Counted from the stretch's first letter, positions 50,262 through 63,834 are shown. The stretch: 64,000 bases of DNA from Uloborus plumipes (GCA_038373865.1 JAXGGA010001183.1:101826-165825); one strand, 5' to 3'. Notes: generated from the letters alone by a model not told the origin. Numbers and translations: made by a program.

Positions 50262-51944
50262 GGGTGAGTTCTGGTAAGTGCGTCCACGGGGTAAGTGCGT
50301 CCACTGGGAATTATATGAACACTGTCCTGAAATGGCTTCTGCAACACATCGACTATGTTAGATAACTGTCTAATGATAATTTCAATAGGTAGAATTCAGG
50401 CCTGTTTTCAATAGACGAAACACAATCAGAGACAACTTAAATGTCTTCAAAAAAACTCTAAAGTAAAGATTGAGAAGGTTTTGTTTCAGTTTCTCTTGTA
50501 GTCATATCAAGCAATTGAAGTCAAGAAATGCAAGTTGTTTCTTTTGAGTAATAGCTACTAATAACATACATCGGGTATTTTGATCAAATACTCTAACTAA
50601 AATTTGTTTATATGACGGTACGCACTTTCTCTTTCTTTAAAGTAAGGTGGGGGTAAGTGCGTACCATTATGATGGGGCAAGTGCGTACCACTATCATGAG
50701 GCATATGCGTACTATTATTCGGAACAAGTGCGTACCATTATGATGAGGCAAGTGTGTACCATTACGTGGAAAATCCGACTCTCGTAATTCACCTTTACTT
50801 TTGCTTATAAGTCTTTTATAAGCCGATTATAAATCCGACGTCATTTCCATCAAGTATTTATATTTACATTGAATGCGGCATAAGATTTCAATTTTATTCA
50901 TTACCTCTGAAATATATTGGCTTTTAGATATCAGTTAGTAAATTTTTCGTTGAAAATAGCAATCATAAGCTATACTTAATTTAAACCAGAATGACAAATG
51001 AAGCAATGAAATTAAGTGAAACGCTAAATAAGGAACCAACTGATTCAAAAAACGAAGGTGGAGTAATGAATAAATTATATTTAAGAAAATTAAGAACACC
51101 TTGTGAAAAACTGTTTCAATGTACAAAAAAAAGTAAAAGTATCATATGATGATCAATTATTTTCTTTTTTTTCTCTTTATTTTGTGTTTTCTCTTACTGC
51201 TGCTGATTCTAATAAGAAAAATATTTTAAAACCGTATTTATTCAAAAAAAAAGGAAAAAAAAGAATTTTTGACTCAGGTCACCTAACGATCTACCATACA
51301 AATAGAAGAAAAGAAAATCACATTGGTACGCACTTACAACAACGCTACTGGATGCACATGTCTCATCTTACATTTAAGAAGGGGTAAGTGCGAACCCTGG
51401 CTTAAACACAGACCGATTAATGTATTAAACCAAAATAAACTATGTAGACTATAAGTGCTTATTACTAAATAAAAACAACTTACATTTGCTCACTTGGTCT
51501 TATTAAAAGAACAGAGGAAGAATCACAAACACAGCACTCTCAATCTTCAAATCACACTTGTTCGCAAAACACGTGGGATATCACTGATTGCGTTTCATCC
51601 ATACAATCAAGTGCTGATCTCTAGTATTAGGAATTATCCCAATGCAACTACCTAACATATTTATGTGTGCCAGAAGTTTTTTCTTGCTCATATTCACATA
51701 ATTTGAGGTGGACGCACTTACCCGCTAGGTAGGGAAAGTGCGTACCTTAGAATAGGTGTCATAAACCAGGTCCCAAAACCTATGCTTATAGTTTATTTGA
51801 CCTATTATATGCTTGAAAATCTTAGTAAAGGATCTGGAAAGAAAACTTAAAAAAAAATGTGAGTGTACAAGATTTTTCAACAGAGCAGCATCCTTGAGAA
51901 CATAAACTTTGAAAAAAAGTGTACGCACTTACCAGAACTCACCC
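50262..51944. mobile_element. TA-flanked element with GTAAGTGCGTACC motif array (1683 bp)
   Basis: The terminal inverted repeats begin GGGTGAGTTCTGGTAAGTGC, flanked by TA (50260-50261 and 51945-51946). About twelve copies of GTAAGTGCGTACC or close variants occur. Direct copies lie near 50273, 50291, 50652, 50677, 50700, 50723, 50746 and 51382, and inverted copies near 50617, 51325, 51711 and 51921; a further direct copy is near 51737. Five lie in direct array at 50650-50765. No transposase domain was recognised, and the 94-codon frame at 51103-51387 is unidentified. Confidence 0.88.
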
Positions 51945-51946
51945 TA

Positions 51947-54900
51947 AATAGCTTAAAACATAATTAATACCTAAGTGCTTCAAATTATGTTTTGCACAGT
52001 ATCAGCTACTTATCTTACAAATAAATATGCTAATCATTTCATTTTGACACACAAGCAGGGTTGGCAGACTTGAAAAATAATATAACACATTTGTATATAT
52101 TATTGTAAGACTCCAATATGTGGTCATGGTTCTTGTGTTTTGAAACCCAAAAATGCCCCTGGCACATGTGTAAAGAAGACAAAACACCGTTTAGATTTTA
52201 AGAGAAATACGAAAAATGACTACACATTTAAATATTTCAAAGCAAGACGGAGATTTTGTATACATCTTTAAAGTACTAGTTTTGCATGTTGTTACATAAC
52301 ATCTGAATAACTCGAGAACAAGTTAAAAAAACTGAAAGAACTTTCAAAAAGAAGCGTTTAAACAGAAAAAGAATTATTTTTGCAAAACGCATTGTTCTGA
52401 CGAAAAGGTGAGAAAGTTCAGTTGTGCATATAATAAGACTTTTCAAATGCGTGATTTGCATTTCTGCTTTTCCGTTTCCGCTCGAGGGCATCTTCCTAGT
52501 TTCGTTGACTTAACATTTTAGAGACGTGTTACATGTAGCAAATTCCAAACTCATGAATATTAATAGAAAGACGTGGCTGTCATAGGACACTGCCACTTTA
52601 GCAGGTGATTCTTTTTTCGTGTCTAATTAAGCCACAAAAAAGGATAAGAGATTTTTTTAAAAAATATATTGTTTTTTAACACCCAAGTAATAATTTTACA
52701 AAAAACTGTACTTTGAATGGTTTCTTGAAAGGCCGGAAAATAATAACATACTTATTGTAAATAGAGAAGTGAACGGCTGTGTGAAACGGGCAGAAATGAT
52801 CTTTTGAGATATTGGAAAAAAAGTGTTTCGTATACCACACAAAAAATAGAAAAATGCTTGAACTTGACGCTTTTTTTTTGTTTTAAATTCAATATCAACC
52901 AAATGGGCTAGTTTGTACAATAAAGCTAAAGCACAATAGGTAGTAAAAATAAAGAATGAAAAAAAATAGGTACCGCCCTTTACCTTCCCACGCTGCACAG
53001 TATTTTAAAATAGTTCCTTTAAATTAATGGCTTAAACTATACCCTAGCATCTGTATTTCGATGTTACTTAAACATTAAACCTGTCCATAGTGATTTTTGA
53101 TGCACAAAGAGATAAAATATATATGCTCTTTTAAGTTCATAATATAAGTTGCAAGAGAAACACATAGTATTTTTGTGTAAAAGTGTGTGTATGCCTACTT
53201 ATATAACATTTAATATGTTTTGAGGCCATGTATAAAAAACAAATAATTTTATCTGCAGGTTTCTGGACTAGCAGCAAGAATTATACTCTGCACAAGGGAC
53301 TATTGTTTAAATTCAGAACAGCCTTAGGATATTTTGACTTTCATTCAAAAAATTTATTATAAATTTTTAATTGCAGTAGTAGCTGTGTAGGTCGTTTTAA
53401 GTTATAAGCACACTTGAGCCATAGCTAATGCAGAACTACAAGCAAAATGCCAACCGATTGTGACTTCCAGAGACTGCAGTGTTTCTTGTTATAACTAACT
53501 GGATCGGAGTAGTCAATAACCAAGATGAAGATAGATGCTTTTTCACTGAGAATGCCAAAAAAACTGGTAGAAATATTATTTTAGTACCGGCTGAGCTATT
53601 GGTTTATTTTTATTGGTTCACAGCTTCAATGATAAAACATCTGCCTTTAGTTAGGTTATAACCCATTACGAGCTGATGACGCGCCCAGCGTACATTGTGA
53701 GTACGCATTAGAGTCACAAATCATAACAAGGACAAAACCGCTGTGTCTGACTGTCATTACCGAGATGTTGGCATTTTTCACGTATTTAAAATTAGTTTGA
53801 AGCAATTTTAAAACAAGTTCTGACCGAAGTTGATAAACTAAAAAATACCCATGTTTAAATAAAAAAAAGTTTGGAGATTAAATTTACACCATCTTGATTT
53901 TTTCGGAGGGGGTGAAAGAACTTCAACATCCTGAAACTAAGTAATAACACCACTCTTACTCTTACCAAGCAAAATATTAATGATTGAGAAAGAGCTTTAA
54001 AGCGTTAAAAAATCCAATACCGATCGATTTTTACACCTAAAGTATTAGAAAATAACTCCTTGTATAAGATCTTCAGTTTTATTCAACGACATCAAAAACA
54101 TAATGAACGGAGCAAAAGTTCATAATCAATAACGGAAAAATTGCGTGATTGAAGTTAGGAAAATCTTTTTTAAAAATTCTAAACTGCGCATTTAAGAAAA
54201 ATAAACTTAACTGAAAACTGTGCTACCGTTCTTATGCAAACTATTTTTCATACATTGCTCAGTACACTTTGCAATGTTATTAAGTTTCGAGTAGTTTGTT
54301 CTTTTTGAAGTTAGATCGAAGAAAAAGTTAAACAATTGCTTTTATTGTGTAAATTTTATTCACTTCTTTGCCCTGGTGAACCACAGTTTATCAGTATTTA
54401 AAGGGAGATTATCTATGCTAAAATACTTATACTTATATTCTCAATTTTGAGTTTTTTAATGTAGCATTTGCGTACATAATTTGAGTAATTATTTATTTTC
54501 ACATAGCAATAATGTATTTATATATTAAAATACTACCTCAGTAACAAAAATTTATTGATTGAAATTTACATAACGTGTTTTAATAATTACATATTTATTA
54601 ACGTTTTGCTGCATGACTTACAAAATGACTATTCCACTGCCATCTATTCTATCACATATGACCTTTTACTAATTTCTGAATTAACAGTTTAGTAAAAACA
54701 TACCATAAAATCGATTTATTACTTAAATAATATTAATTTCAATAAAGATTCAAGCAAAAGTATATATAAAAAAGAGTTCAAACGTTCTTATTCCATTATA
54801 CCTGCCAAATGAATTGCAGCACCAAACTAATGATATAAAGTTAATAGTAATGCCAACTAGTTGCACTGACTTTGTATGTTCTTAAACTTAATGAGCTAGA

Positions 54901-55684
54901 AATGAGCTAAACCTTTCAGTCAAAAATCTAAAATATTTTCCGAACAAAAGAAACACGTTCAAGAAACAATGAAACCTGGCGTTGCTATGTCAATAAAGCA
55001 GTGTTGAGATGTGTAGAATGGCTCCACGTGTTGTTTTGCAAATATTAGTTTGCTTTCATTTCAAAATAAGGCCAGAAATTACACAGTAATCTAATTTGAA
55101 AACGTTAGTCATTTTGGTCAAAATAATACATATATGCTTACGGTCAAATATTTAATAGCATATAACAGCTGCTGACTTTGCATAAAAGTGCAATGAAATT
55201 AATTTTCACTTGAAAACGAAAGTATAACATGGAAGGTAGTTCTTATCTTGCATGTGTAAAATAAAGAAATTGCCGACTAGCTAGACCTAAGGTGGAATTG
55301 CAGGAAAATCTAAGAGTTTGTTAGATCATGGTGAGATTCCAACATCAGAGAATTTCCTTATAGAGCCGGTCTATTTTTACAAGCCTCTTGCACGTTTTCG
55401 CTGAAATATTTTTAAATGCTCTACTGTGAAAATATACTCATCTTCGTAATGTAGTTTGTTTGTGTTTAGTTTTACTGCGGCTGTATCAAACTGATAAGCC
55501 CAAAAGAAGATTGAAACTACAGTTTAATAAGATGTACAGCATTTGGTTACAACTGTTAGTAACTTCCTTAGATTTTCAATTCTTTAGTTTAAGTGAATAC
55601 AGATTATCAAGTCACAATTTTCTTTTCTAGTTCTAAGTAGCTCAGTTTCTCCTTCCATACCAAATATCGCTCTTTAAATACTAA
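51947..55684. other. AT-rich stretch, no gene recognised
   Basis: About 3.7 kb without repeat ends, tRNA boxes or convincing coding sequence. The longest frame (52696-52998 minus, 100 codons) has no recognisable domain. Confidence 0.5.
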
Positions 55685-58384
55685 CTAGCTGCCAGGGCAG
55701 CTAGATTAGCTTCCTGCGGCATGTTGATGCATAACGTCCCCCTCTCTAACTTTTACCTCATTCTGAAGTTGTATTATTTGATATAATTTAATGTTCAGTC
55801 GATTTCAAGACATACCACGCATGTGGCCCGGCGTTGCACGGGCACTTCGTGCCCTGAAAGTAGTGAGAAAAAAATTTAAAGAAACTACTCCCCGCCAAGG
55901 CGGCTCGCTTACAGGCGCTTCACGCCTTTACTTTTTTCCTATATAAAAAAATCATTCGAATTATTGAGATGCTTCGCGCCTTCAAAATGGTGAGGAAAGT
56001 TTCAGTAAGTTCAGCTCCGCTCAAAGGAAAAAAGCAGACATAGAAACTCAGTTTTTAATATAAGTAGACTAGCTGCATAGCCCGGCGTTGCACGGGCTGT
56101 AATGTAGTGAAGGCAGTTTGAGAAAACTACTCGCCACCAAGGCGGCTCGCCTTTAAAGAAATGAGGAAAGTTTAAACAGTTTACTCGCCGTCAAGGCGGC
56201 TCGCCTTTACAGTAGCGAGGAAAGTTTCAATTCACTACTCGCCGTCAAGGCGGCTCGCCTTTAAAGTACCAAGGAAAAGTTTAATAAACTACTCCCCGCT
56301 AAAGCGGCTCGCTAAAAAGCTTTCCTGCATCAAAGAATCAATCGAATTATTTGCACATGCTTCCTCAAAAATAAAGACGATGTCAAGTAGCGCATACTTA
56401 GCACTCTCCCTAAATTACAAATAAAATTCCTTTCCAAAAACAATTATTTCCAAACCGCTTTCTTCCGGTAAAATTAATTGCAAAATTCTAAACGAAAAAG
56501 TTCTTTTAATATTTGGATCGAAGCCAGAAAAAGTCCCTTCTAAAAACAGCAATTGCAATTTTATTTAAAAACACATTTTCAAAATGGTACCTGAGAAAAA
56601 ATATGTCATTAATAATTAAAATAAAAACAATTGTTAGAACTTTGTTATAACACGTATTCAAAATGACAATGGAAAAAAATAACACTCTTTCATTTTAAAA
56701 AGTTCAATTTAATTAACGTTTTAATTTAAAATCGCAACGGAAAGAAATAAATATCTTGGAATTTTAAATAGTTCAATAATTTAATTAACGTTTTAATTCA
56801 AAATGGCAACGGTAGAAATAAATATCTTGGAATTTTAACAGTTCAATAATTTAATTAACGTTTTATTCAAAATGGCAACGGTAAGAAAAAATGTCTTGGA
56901 AGTTTAATCATTTATTAGGCTTAATCGCTTTGATTTGACTACTTATTAATTGATATCTTCGCTAATTAAAATCGTATAATTATATAGATTGAAACTAATG
57001 AAGCCTGAAAAATTACCTATCTATCGGTACCTGGTTCGACTTTCAGTTCATTGGCGTTCAGGAGAAAGAAGCGTGACATAGAAAGATAGTAGTAGAAAGA
57101 AAGATAGAGAAAGATACTCAGTTTTTAATATAAGTAGACTAGCTGCCAGGGCAGCTAGATTAGCTTCCTGCGGCATGTTGATGCATAACGTCCCCCCTCT
57201 CTAACTTTTACCTCATTCTGAAGTTATATTATTTGATATAATTTAATGTTCATTCGATTTCAAGACATACCACGCACGTGGCCCGGCGTTGCACGGGCAC
57301 TTCGTGCCCTGAAAGTAGTGAGAAAAAATTTAAAGAAACTACTCCCCGCCAAGGCGGCTCGCTTACAGGCGCTTCACGCCTTTACTTTTTTCCTATATAA
57401 AAAAAATCATTCGAATTATTGAGATGCTTCACGCCTTCAAGATGGTGAGGAAAGTTTCAGTAAGTTCAGGCTCGCTCAAAGAAAAAAAGCAGACATAGAT
57501 ACTCAGTTTTTAATATAAGTAGATGGCTCTTCAACAAATAAATGTTTCAAAATATTACCAGTAGCTAGCGATAAAAATTCTACGTAAGTGCCGCTTATGA
57601 GTTTCGTGTTTGATTAGTTAAGCCTTCATTCAAATTCTCATTTCATTTTATATGTTTCATGCAACACGTTTGCAAGAATGGATTTCATTTTAATCATTTA
57701 TTAATTTAACCTTCATTCAAAATTCTCATTATCATTGTTATCACCGTTTCATAGCAACGACGGTTTGCAAGAATGGATTTCATATTTAATCATTTATTAG
57801 GCTTAATCGCTTTAAATTTGACTACTTATTAATTGATATCTTCGCTAATTAAAATCGTATAATTATATCAATTGAAACTAAAGAAGCTTGAAAAATTACC
57901 TATCTATCGGTACCTGGTTCGACTTTCAGTTCATTGGCGTTCAGGAGAAAGAAGCGTTTCAGTAAGTTACAGCTCGCTACAAAGGAAAGATAAGCAAGAA
58001 CATTGAGATACTCAGTTTTTAATATAAGTAGATGCTCTTCAACAAATGAATGTTTCAAAATATTACCAGTAGCTAGCGATAAAAATTCTACGTAAGTGGC
58101 CCCGCTTATGAGTTTCGTGTTTGATTTAGTGTAAGCCTTCATTCTAAATTCTAATTCTCATTGTTATCACTGTTTCATAGCAACGACGTTTTGCAAAAAT
58201 GGATTTCATATTTAATCATTTATTAGGCTTAATCGCTTTAAATTTGACTACTTATTAATTGATATCTTCGCTAATTAAAATCGTATAATTATATCGATTG
58301 AAACTAATGAAGCCTGAAAAATTACCTATCTATCGGTACCTGGTTCGACTTTCAGGTCATTGGCGTTCAGGAGAAAGAAGCGTG

Positions 58385-58440
58385 ACATAGAAAGATAGTT
58401 AGAAAGAAAGATAGTTAGAAAGAAAGATAGTTAGAAAGAT
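58385..58440. repeat. GAAAGATAGTTA minisatellite, about 3 copies
   Basis: Tandem 15-bp units (AAGATAGTTAGAAAG) near the 5'-type end of unit D2. The equivalent place in unit E (59523-59608) has about five to six units, so copy number varies between units. Confidence 0.85.
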
Positions 58441-59069
58441 ACTCAGTTTTTAATATAAGTAGACTAGCTGCGTAGCCCGGCGTTGCACGGGCTGTAATGT
58501 AGTGAAGGCAGTTTGAGAAAACTACTCGCCACCAAGGCGGCTCGCCTTTAAAGAAATGAGGAAAGTTTAAACAGTTTACTCGCCGTCAAGGCGGCTCGCC
58601 TTTAAAGTACCAAGGAAAAGTTTAATAAACTACTCCCCGCTAAAGCGGCTCGCTAAAAAGCTTTCCTGCATCAAAGAATCAATCGAATTATTTGCACATA
58701 CTTCCTCAAAAATAAAGACGATGTCAAGTAGCGCATACTTAGCACTCTCCCTAAATAACAAATAAAATTCCTTTCCAAAAACAATTATTTCCAAACCGCT
58801 TTCTTCCTGTAAAATTAATTGCAAAATTCTAAACGAAAAAGTTCTTTAAATATTTGGATCGCAGCCAGAAAAAGTCCATTCTAAAAACAGCAATTGCAAT
58901 TTTATTTAAAAACACATTTTCAAAATGGTACCAGAGAAAAAATATGTCATTAATAATTAGAATAAAAAAAATTGTTAGAATTTTGTTATAACACGTATTC
59001 AAAATGACAATGGAAAAAAATGACACTCTTTCATTTTAAAAAGTTCAAATTAATTAACGTTTTAATTTA

Positions 59070-59237
59070 GGGCCGAATTCAAGTGAAACACCATTGCAAT
59101 CGCTTCGAGGCGTTTGCATATTGCAACCGCTACTGTAAGTCGAATTCAAGTGAATTCGTTTCACTTGAATCCAAATTTTGGAATTTGCGATTGCATTGGT
59201 GAGTTGCGATCGTCCGTGTTTCACTTGAATCCCTGCC
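59070..59237. mobile_element. Harbinger-like MITE (168 bp) inside Helentron unit E
   Basis: The left end GGGCCGAATTCAAGTGAAAC and the right end (complement reads GGCAGGGATTCAAGTGAAAC) form imperfect inverted repeats. The 3-bp duplication TTA flanks both sides (59067-59069 and 59238-59240). The paralogous site in unit B near 56728 lacks the insert. A TTA/TAA duplication and GG-starting ends fit PIF/Harbinger. The interior is a set of ATTGCAATCGC and TTCACTTGAATCC near-palindromes. Confidence 0.75.
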
Positions 59238-59522
59238 TTAAAATCGCAACGGAAAGAAATAAATATCTTGGAGCTTTAAATAGTTCAATAATTTAATTAA
59301 CGTTTTAATTCAAAATGGCAACGGTAAGAAAAAATGTCTTGGAAGTTTAATCATTTATTAGGCTTAATCGCTTTAAATTTGACTACTTATTAATTGATAT
59401 CTTCGCTAATTAAAATCGTATAATTATATAGATTGAAACTAATGAAGCTTGAAAAATTACCTATCTATCGGTACCTGGTTCGACTTTCAGTTCATTGGCG
59501 TTCAGGAGAAAGAAGCGTGACA

Positions 59523-59608
59523 TAGAAAGATAGTTAGAAAGAAAGATAGTTAGAAAGAAAGATAGTTAGAAAGAAAGATAGTTAGAAAGAAAGATAGTTA
59601 GAAAGATA
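59523..59608. repeat. GAAAGATAGTTA minisatellite, about 5-6 copies
   Basis: Same 15-bp repeat as at 58385, expanded, near the 5'-type end of unit E. Confidence 0.85.
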
Positions 59609-59631
59609 CTCAGTTTTTAATATAAGTAGAT

Positions 59632-62600
59632 TGTTAACTTTGTGGGTTTTTTTATAAACACGCTCTAATGGATTGTTTGTTTCTTTATTTAAAATTATTT
59701 CATTTCTATGTTACTTATTCATTTCTATGCATACATTAATTTTGTTCCTTTTTTGTATATAAACAAAAACGCCGTTTTATGCCTGCTTTAAATGAATTGA
59801 CTGAGTTCTGCAAAATCATGTGCAATTAAATTTTTCTTTTTAGCTGTTTTTTTTTTTTTCGTGTATTATTGCATTGAAATGTATTTTACAAGTACACGTT
59901 ATAATGTAAAGTGATATTTTTACTTTCTCTTGAAGCTTGATAATGAAATAATATACGAACTCATACTTTTTCAAAAAAAAAAATGTGCTGTCTTGACAAT
60001 GACCGTATAATATTTAGACTAATCAATATCAATAATCATACCAAATGTTTAAGAGGAAAGAGAACGACAGGTTTTTAATATTCCTATTCCTGTAATAAAA
60101 AAATAAAATGTTCAATCTTTTACCGATCGTACAGCGTTGCTTAGATAAAATGAAAGAACTGCCATGTTAAGCTTTTAAAACATCGCTTTTCCTACGTACA
60201 TCATTTGCATTTACGTTCCTTTAGCTTTTTTTTTATTATGCATAACACTGACTTTGCGAGCTACGCATACACTTGCATAGAAAAACGTCATGAATATTGA
60301 CAAAAAGGAGAAAAGAAAAATCTTGTTGCAACAATAAGACGATCTTTTTTCAGTCAGGTTAAGTCTTTTTCCTTGCTGTATTAATCCGAAAAAGGTTCAC
60401 AAGAAATACATTTATCTTACTTTAAAGAATAAGAAATATTTCTTTCGCTTTTATCAGAGCCGATAAGTAAGATTTTGTAGAAAATACAATAAGAGTATAA
60501 GTGTATATCTCTTGAAACATCCGTTTTTATAGGAAAAAAATAAAATTAACTTTTAGATAAGATTTTTTGATGTTATGATAAAACGAAGTACTTCTGACAA
60601 AATCTTAAAAAAAAAAAGAAACAACATTTACCCGGATTGTTTTTACTGTATAATATACATATTTATATATATTCAGAATTTAGTTAAGAAATCGTGTTCA
60701 ACATTTGAAAGCAGACTGTTATTTGACGGTTCAAGGGAATTGTTTACTAATGCATTTCATTTTAAAAATTGGAACTGACTTTTTAGCGCTTCTCATTGAT
60801 TTTCTATACGACATATTAACCAAAGCCCTTTTTCAAACTTCACTATGTTCCAACTTGCCCCATCGTATCGGTTGTTTTACCCAATAATTGGGGCAAGATT
60901 CTGGAATGTAAACGTTTAAAAAAATATTAATTTTTATTGGTAAAAAATGGTTTCTCTAAGCAAAACTTATTCTTTCACCAATCACAAAAGTCTGTATTCT
61001 GTTGAAAAATTAGTTGGTTAAAATAAAACCAATGTGCTGTTTTATATAAAATAGAGTTAAAAACAATAGCGTTTTCCCAATCTAACCTATACCCGTTTTT
61101 TTTTTCTCGAGGGTCGCTTTTGTCAACTTCAAATAAATTATTTCATTGTGATGAAGTCCACCAGTTTCAATTTCTTTCATTTAGTCAGTAGTTTCAGAAA
61201 ATTCACGTGAATCCTTAGTGGTTCAGGTAAATGCTCACAAAAGAAAAAAAAATGTTGGAATGGTAGCCCACTGCCATACAGTGGGGAAACAAACCATTTG
61301 CAACGGTTTATCACCGCATTCTGCTAGTAATCTTGAACTCCTTCCTTTTTATTTACCCATGAATACATCAACCGTATTCCATTTTCAACCTCCACTCCCA
61401 ATCATTCGGACCCCGCGTTGTTAAAATTCGAATCCTAGAGCAAAACGTTATTATCAAAATTATTTCAATATTTACCAAAATTATTTCAATATTTTACTCA
61501 GAGCAACCAATAAGTATATTCACTGTCATTGTGTATGTGCTATATATCGTACAATCATTACATCATAAAGATTTCGCTTTTGAAAGATTATATGTAATAT
61601 CTTTCTCAGCACGGATATGAAGTACTGATATCTTGCGTTCTTCAACCATAATTTAATGACACCCAAGCATGTTCAGTTACACAATGAGAGATTAATTCCC
61701 TTCAAAGAATGGCTTGAGTCTAACTGCCATGAAATGTTGTAAACGTTGGGTTAAAGTTATAACAAAGCTTTGCACTCTACTAAAGTTAACCACTGCTAAA
61801 TCACATATGTAATGCAATTTCGCTGCTTAGTTCTAATGAAGTGCTCTACCAGAAAGATCTTTAGTAAATATACTAAGACTAGAAAGTGGCATCAAAGTAA
61901 AATTTGAGAACTTATTAGGTGAATCAGTAACCAGCCTCGAGGTTAAAACCATTGAAAATTTATCTATGTTTCATAAATCTTCCCTGCTAAGGCAAAATAA
62001 CTGTTTGTTAATGTACAAATATATTCAAAAGTTAAAAGAAGGCTGAACTTTTATTTTATATAAAATTTTAAAAAATGAGGTAAGTAATTAAAAAATATAC
62101 TTGTTGTTATTTCTCAAGTGATCATTTTCTATCTGTTGTGCCGATATTGTGGACATTAAAGGATCAATTTGAATTATAGTAAAGGTTGAAAAATAAAACG
62201 ACTTGCAAACAAAGTTGCTTTCTTTCACTTGTTAGAAGCAATGTTCCACTCTATCTTGAAGCAAGTGAAGCATACACTTTGCATAAGCAAGATCGATTTT
62301 TAAGTGAGTTAAACACTACCATCTTTTGTTAGCACCACTTTGTTCCTTTACGAGTGGTTTTGTGTATGAATTGTGTTGCGCATGTACGGTGTTTCACTTT
62401 GCTCAGAGCAGGTGATTCAATTCTATCGGCCTTGAAGCAACGCCTCCTAAATATTAATACCTATTACATTTGATTCGCTACGGGAGACATTGGTTCCAAT
62501 TTGAGCATCACCTAGCGGCAATCCAATGATGCTGTTGTAAGATGATAAATCCAAGTAATATTCGAATTAAATTTTTTGATTGGTTAATTTTTAAATTTAA

Positions 62601-62877
62601 ATTTAGAAATCAACCAATCGTTAATTTCTCTCGTCTCGAAGAACCCTGATAGATGGCATTGCATTGTGAACCAAAGGAGAAATTTTGCTCTGTGCTAGAA
62701 ACCAGAAAGATGTAGACATTTAGTATTTAGGAGGCGTTGCACAAGTTTATCTGAATATTTAGATGTAAAACAAATCTGAGAGGAGTAATGTAAGAAAATA
62801 TAACAAAAAAATTTCGCTTAATATAGTTTTTCATATACATCACGGAAGCTCCAAGATCGTTACGAATACTATGCAGA
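59632..62877. other. AT-rich stretch, no gene recognised
   Basis: A pair of inverted CTTGCCCCA motifs lies at about 60852 and 60888. The short frames around 60575-60887 and 61218-61424 have no recognisable domain. Confidence 0.45.
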
Positions 62878-63834
62878 TGGGTGATTCTCCAAAAACTTCG
62901 CATTTTCAACTCACAAACTCTATAAAAATAAAAATGCTAAAAAAAATCTTTAAAAAATCATACTTACTCTTTGTTAGGAGCTTATTAAGATAAAAATAGA
63001 GGGAACTCACTTTAAGTATGCCAGATTACCAGTGCTTTAAAAGTAATGCTAGAGTGGCATTTTTTTTTTGTTTTTGCGCCAGGAGAGTGACATTTTTTTG
63101 CGCCAGGAGAGGGACATTTTAATCAAAAAAGGCTGATATTTCTACCCGGAATTATATAGAAGGTAAATAATGGTATTTTTCTCTTTTATCCTCTTAACTC
63201 AATTACACACTGCAGGCAGAATTATTCTTTTTATTTTATTTAGAACAGAAATGTTGGCCAGGAGAGGGACATCGAAAATGTTACATACCTCATTTTGAAC
63301 TAAGGAATAATAATACGAACAGCAGACACAATCTATAGACAAAATACTCTATGAGTCCAAAGAAGTGATGAGAATAAACAGTGTTATAGTACTGCAGATT
63401 CAAAATTCCTTCTTTTTGCCTTTAATAATTGAACCAATTTGTAGGCCAGGAGAGGGACATGCAATCTGGGGACAAATTTCAAAATGATGTACCTGATTAT
63501 ATAATCATTTAAATAAGGTAAAACAACACTATATTACACTTATAACTATACATAATTCAACACTACAAGTGAAATTTGTGCAATGTTCACGTAAAATTTT
63601 AAAATAATTTGTTTACATTTTAGAAACAGGGTAGGACACGCAAAAAAGGTGACTTTTTGGCTATTCAAAAATTTTTGTAGAAAAAAATAAATGAAAACTT
63701 GCTTTAATATGAATTGAATAACATCAGAATAAGTATTTCTAACAATTAAAAAAATAAAAAAACTTTCTAGGTCAAATAATTTTTGTGCTGTCCTACGGGG
63801 ACATCATATTGTTCGGATTTTGGAGAATCACCCA
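62878..63834. mobile_element. Element with TGGGTGATTCTCCAAAA ends and CCAGGAGAGGGACAT motif (957 bp)
   Basis: The perfect 17-bp inverted ends are TGGGTGATTCTCCAAAA. Flanks read AGA and GATA rather than clean TA, so the target duplication is uncertain. The motif GCCAGGAGAGGGACAT recurs near 63078, 63100, 63255 and 63443, with decayed forms near 63630 and 63790. It is non-coding. The ends differ from those of the 24582 element mainly at one position (C for A), yet the internal motif is unrelated. Confidence 0.8.

Larger units (their letters stand above)
55685..59630 (-). mobile_element. Head-to-tail array of Helentron-like (HINE-type) elements
   Basis: Six copies of one 5'-type end (minus strand TCTACTTATATTAAAAACTG) lie at 56068, 57138, 57522, 58032, 58463 and 59630. 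Four 3'-type ends, each ending in CAGCTAG on the minus strand, lie at 55685, 56069, 57139 and 58464. In the units at 56069 and 58464 a GC-rich hairpin, CCCGTGCAACGCCGGGC, lies just before that end. Units abut directly, 3' end to 5' end. Units A (55685-56068) and C (57139-57522) are the same 384-bp type. B (56069-57138) and E (58464-59630) are a longer type; D1 and D2 (57523-58463) lack a 3' end. GC-rich GGCGGCTCGCC repeats and a 15-bp GAAAGATAGTTA minisatellite lie inside. Absence of inverted repeats and target duplication, the hairpin near the 3' end and tandem arrangement fit Helentron-like rolling-circle elements. No Rep/helicase is present. Confidence 0.75.
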
